From: Alistipes sp.
GTDB lineage: Bacteria; Bacteroidota; Bacteroidia; Bacteroidales; Rikenellaceae
NCBI GenBank assembly: GCA_017631255.1
Contig: JAGBTP010000047.1
Span: 1 to 37,558 of the forward strand
Direction of reading: 5' to 3'
DNA: 37,558 bases
Shown here: positions 34,230 to 37,558 of the stretch, in pieces
How the letters are laid out: every line of letters starts with the position of its first letter
Position numbering within the stretch: the first letter of the stretch is position 1
Program-made: the position numbers and the translations under genes
Notes under the pieces: model-generated
Seen by the model: only the letters and a program-made list of their open reading frames with translations
Databases searched by the model: none
What the model was told of the DNA's origin: nothing

Positions 34230-35417
34230 TTACTCGTTATATAGCAAGTACTTACGCCTTAGCTCCATATACTTCGCAACATCATCGGCCCAGAGCCTCT
34301 TGATCTCCTCGGCCGTGTATCCCTCCATAATCTTCTCTCTCACCCACGACACACCAATCAACTTCTCGAACATCGGCGAGAAGAACTTTTCGCCAATATT
34401 GAGGTCGTTGTAAGCGTCGATGACATACTCGAGGTTGACGCCCTCGCGCCATATCTCCTCCGCAGGCACGCCCCTCAAATCCTCTCCATAGCACACCACG
34501 CCACTATGTGGTGGCTTCGCAGCTCCAGCATTGGGCTGCGGCACGAACTCAAAATCACGACCCCTCATCGCTGGGTGGCCATAAATCTCAAACGGAGCCT
34601 CCGTTCCACGCCCCACGCTCACCACCGTGCCCTCGAAGATGCATAGCGACGGGTAGAGGTAGATGGAGTGCTGCGTAGCGAGGTTAGGCGATGGCGCTAT
34701 GGGCAATGTGTAGTGGGTGCTATGGTCGTAGTTGCCGCAGCGCACCACCGTGATGTTAGCCCTCTTTGCCCACCCCTCACCTATCGACATCAGGGCAATC
34801 TCGCCCATCGTCAGGCCGTGAACTACGGGTACGGGGATATGTCCCACACCCGACTTATACCTCATATCGAGGATAGGTCCATCGACATAGTGGCCATTGG
34901 GATTGGGCCTGTCGAGGACAACAACCCTCTTGCCATAGTCGGCCGAGGCATCGATCATATGGAGCATAGATATATAATATGTATAGAACCTAAGCCCCAC
35001 ATCCTGCATATCAACGACCAGCACATCGAACGAGCGCATCACCGCATCCGAGGGTCGCTTCGTGTTACCATTGTAGAGCGAGAGTATCGCCACCCCCGTC
35101 TTGGCATCTACGCCATCTTCTACCAATGCTCCCGCCTCGACACCACCACGAAATCCGTGCTCAGGGGCGAAGATACCAACGAGGTTGATACCCTCACGAT
35201 GCAGCATATCCACGAGGTGCTCCTCCGAGCTATACATCGCAGTATGGTTTGCCAGCACCGCCACCCTCTGCTCCCTAAGCAGGGACATATAGGCCGCCGT
35301 ATCACGACAACCCACCACCACCTCGCTCTTAGCCTCCGTAGATGTAGGGGTGCAAGGGCGGGCATAGGCAGCAACTATCGCACACAGCGCAACGATTGTG
35401 GTTAGTAGTTTTCGCAT
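34230..35417 (-). CDS. namZ: DUF1343/NamZ-type exo-beta-N-acetylmuramidase
   Basis: 395 residues with a signal peptide (about 1-19, cleaved near AYA|R). The body matches the DUF1343 family, known for NamZ (GH171), which releases N-acetylmuramic acid from the non-reducing end of peptidoglycan fragments. Motifs: VAVLANHTAMY, IFAPEHGFRGGVEAGALVEDGVDAKTG-type loop, VVDMQDVGLRFYTYISM, VVLDRPNPNG, and GRGTEAPFEIYGHP. The family's catalytic Glu residues are likely in the PEHGF and GTEAPF segments. Periplasmic. Lies 17 bp after prfB and 23 bp before ftsY, so it is likely co-transcribed with them; the link to ftsY has no clear functional reason. Confidence 0.85.
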   Translation of the reverse strand: MRKLLTTIVALCAIVAAYARPCTPTSTEAKSEVVVGCRDTAAYMSLLREQRVAVLANHTAMYSSEEHLVDMLHREGINLVGIFAPEHGFRGGVEAGALVEDGVDAKTGVAILSLYNGNTKRPSDAVMRSFDVLVVDMQDVGLRFYTYYISMLHMIDASADYGKRVVVLDRPNPNGHYVDGPILDMRYKSGVGHIPVPVVHGLTMGEIALMSIGEGWAKRANITVVRCGNYDHSTHYTLPIAPSPNLATQHSIYLYPSLCIFEGTVVSVGRGTEAPFEIYGHPAMRGRDFEFVPQPNAGAAKPPHSGVVCYGEDLRGVPAEEIWREGVNLEYVIDAYNDLNIGEKFFSPMFEKLIGVSWVREKIMEGYTAEEIKRLWADDVAKYMELRRKYLLYNE

Positions 35418-35434
35418 AGCGTGAGTCCGTTAGG

Positions 35435-36535
35435 TTAGTATTGCAAGAGGTACTCCTTGATGAATGCGTCGATATCGCCGTCCATCACCGCGTCGACATT
35501 CGATGTCTGATACCCCGTGCGGTGATCCTTAACGCGCCTATCATCGAAGACATAGCTTCGTATCTGCGAGCCCCACTCGATGCGCTTCTTCGTAGCCTCG
35601 AGGGCTTGCTGCGTAGCCATACGCTTGTCGAGCTCCCTCTGGTAGAGCTTCGAGCGAAGGATGCGCATTGCATTCTCCCTATTCATCAGCTGCGAGCGCG
35701 TCTCCATATTCTCGATGAGGAACTCCACCGCCTCACCCGTATCGGGGTCCTTGCCGTGGTAGCGCAGACGCACCGCCGTCTCCACCTTGTTGACATTCTG
35801 GCCACCAGCACCACTCGCGCGGAAGGTATCCCACTCGTAGTCGGCTGGCGAGATGTTAATCTCGATAGAGTCGTCGACCGTAGGCGATATGAAGACCGAT
35901 GCGAATGTCGTTTGACGCTTGTTGTTGGCATTAAAGGGTGAGAGGCGCACCATACGATGCACGCCGCTCTCGCTGCGCAGGTAGCCGTAGGCATACTCAC
36001 CCTCGAACTCCAAGGTGCAGGACTTGACGCCCACCTCTTCACCCGCCTGGTAGTTCACCACCTTGACCGTGTAGCCGTGCGCCTCGCCCCAGCGCGTGTA
36101 CATACGCATCAGCATCTGTGCCCAGTCGAGTGCCTCGGTGCCGCCAGCACCAGCGTTGATGTCCATAATGGCACCAAGCTTATCCTCCTTGCCCGAAAGC
36201 ATCTGCTTAAGCTCAAGCTTCTCGACACGCTCCAACGCCTCGCCATACTGCGCCTCAGCCTCAGCCTCGCTGAGCACGCCCTCGGCAACAAAGTCGGGGA
36301 TAAGGTCGAGGTCGGCCGCTGCCGAGCGCGCAGCGTAGTACTCCTCGATTATGGCCTTGATATCGGCCACCTTCTTGAGCTGCTTGCGCGCCGATTCGGG
36401 GTCGTCCCAGAAGTTAGGCTCCTCGGTACGCTCCTGCTCGTTGCGCAGGTCGATCTCTCGCTGCTCGATGTCTATCGCTGCCGCAACCTTCGTCACGCGT
36501 GCCTTTAGCTCGTTTATCTGTTCTACAGATACCAT
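35435..36535 (-). CDS. prfB: Peptide chain release factor 2
   Basis: Recognises UGA and UAA stop codons and triggers peptide release. 366 residues. SPF tripeptide at 199-201 (stop recognition) and GGQ at 244-246. The gene is one continuous frame. The usual autoregulatory +1 frameshift with in-frame UGA near codon 25 is absent: the equivalent region (TKVAAAIDIEQREIDL) reads straight through. First gene of prfB-namZ-ftsY-rimO. No consensus promoter found upstream; a palindrome cluster lies there. Confidence 0.96.
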   Translation of the reverse strand: MVSVEQINELKARVTKVAAAIDIEQREIDLRNEQERTEEPNFWDDPESARKQLKKVADIKAIIEEYYAARSAAADLDLIPDFVAEGVLSEAEAEAQYGEALERVEKLELKQMLSGKEDKLGAIMDINAGAGGTEALDWAQMLMRMYTRWGEAHGYTVKVVNYQAGEEVGVKSCTLEFEGEYAYGYLRSESGVHRMVRLSPFNANNKRQTTFASVFISPTVDDSIEINISPADYEWDTFRASGAGGQNVNKVETAVRLRYHGKDPDTGEAVEFLIENMETRSQLMNRENAMRILRSKLYQRELDKRMATQQALEATKKRIEWGSQIRSYVFDDRRVKDHRTGYQTSNVDAVMDGDIDAFIKEYLLQY

Positions 36536-36562
36536 TAAATAGTAGTTGTCTTTGTTTATGTT

Positions 36563-36650
36563 GGTAAGCTTTACCGTGTAGGGCGAGAGGATATCTCGCC
36601 TAAATTAAATTTGTGGTTGGATAGAGGTTAACCTCTCCACCACCAATTTG
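36563..36650. repeat. Cluster of three palindromes upstream of prfB
   Basis: GGTAAGCTTTACC (36563-36575), GGCGAGA/TCTCGCC (36582-36588/36594-36600), and a long imperfect one at 36607-36650 (AAATTTGTGGTTGGA... / ...CCACCACCAATTTG). None has a U-tail. A plus-strand TAAATTTG (36606-36613) looks like a -7 element but no plus-strand gene follows. Confidence 0.6.
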
Positions 36651-36684
36651 TTGTCCGAAGGGTTAGATATGGTGGCTGGTCGCC

Positions 36685-36731
36685 GTTTGCAAATCCGCAG
36701 TTTACTCAAGGCAAATGAGGAATTTGCAAAC
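36685..36731 (+). repeat. Stem-loop element, copy 2
   Basis: 5' arm 36685-36699, 16-nt loop, 3' arm 36716-36731. From the base: GTTTGCAAAT/ATTTGCAAAC (10 bp), bulged A (36721), CC/GG, G-A mismatch, CA/TG, loop starting GTTTACTCAAGGC. Shares architecture and loop with copy 1 (9869-9916). Lies between cysS and prfB, antisense to both if read like copy 1. Confidence 0.7.
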
Positions 36732-36769
36732 AAGCCAGACGACACAGATGCACCCCTTATCACAACAAA

Positions 36770-37558
36770 TTACTCGATCTCCCAATCGAATCCGTCCTTA
36801 CGATCCTTAACTCGAATACCGATAGAGGTGAGGTTATCACGGATCTTGTCGGATGTTGCCCAGTCCTTGTTGGCCTTAGCCTCCATACGCATATTGAGGA
36901 GCATATCTACGAGCGGAGTAACCATATCCTTGCCACCCGACTCGGCTGCCTTCTCGTTATGGAGACCGAGGATGTCGAATACATAGAGGTTGACGATGCC
37001 CTTGAGACGCTCGAGGTCGGCCTCGGTGAAGCTCTGCTGGCCATCTACAGCCTGGTTGATGATGCGCACCCAGTCGAAGAGGGCTGAGATTACCATTGGC
37101 GAGTTGAGGTCGTCGGCCATAGCCTCGCCACAACGGCGCTCAAGCTCTGCAACATCGACGGTAGAGGTAGCTGCCGCCTTAATCTTTGAGAGCGAATCAA
37201 CGGCCTTCATTAGGCGATCGAGACCCTTCTCTGCCGCCTGCAACGCCTCGTTAGAGAAGTCGAGGGTTGAGCGGTAGTGCGCCTGAAGCACAAAGAAGCG
37301 GATGGTCATAGGGGTATATGCCTGAGCAAGCATCGGGTGGTTACCTGTGAAGAGCTGCTCGAGGGTGATGAAGTTACCGAGTGACTTACCCATCTTCTGA
37401 CCGTTGATTGTAATCATATTATTGTGTACCCAATAGCGAGCCGAGTCCTTGCCGAGGGCTGCGGTAGACTGAGCAATCTCGCACTCGTGGTGTGGGAACA
37501 TAAGATCCATACCGCCACCGTGGATATCGAACTGCTCACCAAGGTACTTGGTGCTCAT
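36770..37558 (-). CDS. cysS: Cysteinyl-tRNA synthetase, N-terminus outside window
   Basis: 262 residues of a roughly 490-residue family; the N-terminal half with the HIGH motif lies beyond the window edge. The first visible Met is internal, not a start. Visible: the zinc-ligand segment [20 protein letters not shown], the class I loop KMGKS (a KMSKS variant; a common variant as far as I recall), the DALR anticodon-related region, and the C-terminal domain ending near DWEIE. Minus-strand gene upstream of prfB, 234 bp apart. Confidence 0.96.
   Translation of the reverse strand: MSTKYLGEQFDIHGGGMDLMFPHHECEIAQSTAALGKDSARYWVHNNMITINGQKMGKSLGNFITLEQLFTGNHPMLAQAYTPMTIRFFVLQAHYRSTLDFSNEALQAAEKGLDRLMKAVDSLSKIKAAATSTVDVAELERRCGEAMADDLNSPMVISALFDWVRIINQAVDGQQSFTEADLERLKGIVNLYVFDILGLHNEKAAESGGKDMVTPLVDMLLNMRMEAKANKDWATSDKIRDNLTSIGIRVKDRKDGFDWEIE

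Noticed and set aside
35435-36535. Programmed +1 frameshift in prfB
   Set aside because: Looked for an in-frame UGA and CTTTGA-type slip site near codon 25; the frame is continuous.
36648-36986. 112-residue plus-strand frame across the cysS 3' end
   Set aside because: Starts inside the palindrome region with a non-ATG codon and then runs antisense through cysS; no domain.

Overview
The window looks like a chromosomal segment of a gut-type Bacteroidota, order Bacteroidales. My guess is Rikenellaceae/Alistipes, but genus is inference only. The support is: promoters of the Bacteroidota type (-7 TAnnTTTG, often with a TTTG about 19-20 bp upstream), a short primary sigma factor without region 1.1, an LpxC-FabZ fusion, TlpA-type thioredoxin lipoproteins, and a BtuG/BtuB cobalamin locus. 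Nearly all of it is core genome. I see no transposase, integrase, CRISPR array or toxin-antitoxin module.  Layout: 1-2726 (-) guaB-guaA, GMP synthesis (guaA cut by the window edge). 3125-3850 (+) an isolated DUF6549-like protein with an internal 15-residue tandem repeat. 4003-4863 (-) rpoD. 5064-5165 (+) a 33-residue micro-lipoprotein. 5387-9766 (+) era, a secreted TPR protein and an MFS transporter. 10003-17390 (+) a cobalamin-riboswitch operon with three surface lipoproteins (collagen-like/DUF4465, Ig/PKD-like, BtuG) followed by the outer-membrane receptor BtuB; a strong terminator closes it. 17609-17682 (-) tRNA-Arg(ACG). 17811-21131 (-) coaD-lpxD-ruvC-thioredoxin lipoprotein. 21331-22764 (+) aspA. 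23004-26387 (-) a TonB-like protein, two unknown proteins and a K+/H+ antiporter, divergent from 26545-28745 (+) lpxC/fabZ-lpxA. 28955-31474 (-) a coiled-coil protein, zapA, a 6S-like RNA and rny. 31592-36535 (-) prfB-namZ-ftsY-rimO. 36770-37558 (-) the C-terminal part of cysS, cut by the window edge.  How the genes fit together: lpxC/fabZ, lpxA and lpxD supply early lipid A steps. The B12 operon is a complete outer-surface capture and import unit for corrinoids (the inner-membrane BtuCDF is not here), silenced by B12 through its riboswitch. ftsY, rimO, prfB, rny, 6S RNA, rpoD and tRNA-Arg are information-processing genes.  The most unusual signal is a pair of intergenic stem-loops (9869-9916 and 36685-36731). 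They share the same loop and the same architecture (10-position lower stem, bulged A, 2 bp, G-A mismatch, 2 bp, loop beginning GTTTACT), but their lower stems differ in sequence and still pair. This suggests a dispersed, structure-selected element. Other points of interest are the micro-lipoprotein, the nested fold ahead of era, the palindrome cluster between cysS and prfB, and the three-lipoprotein B12 locus.
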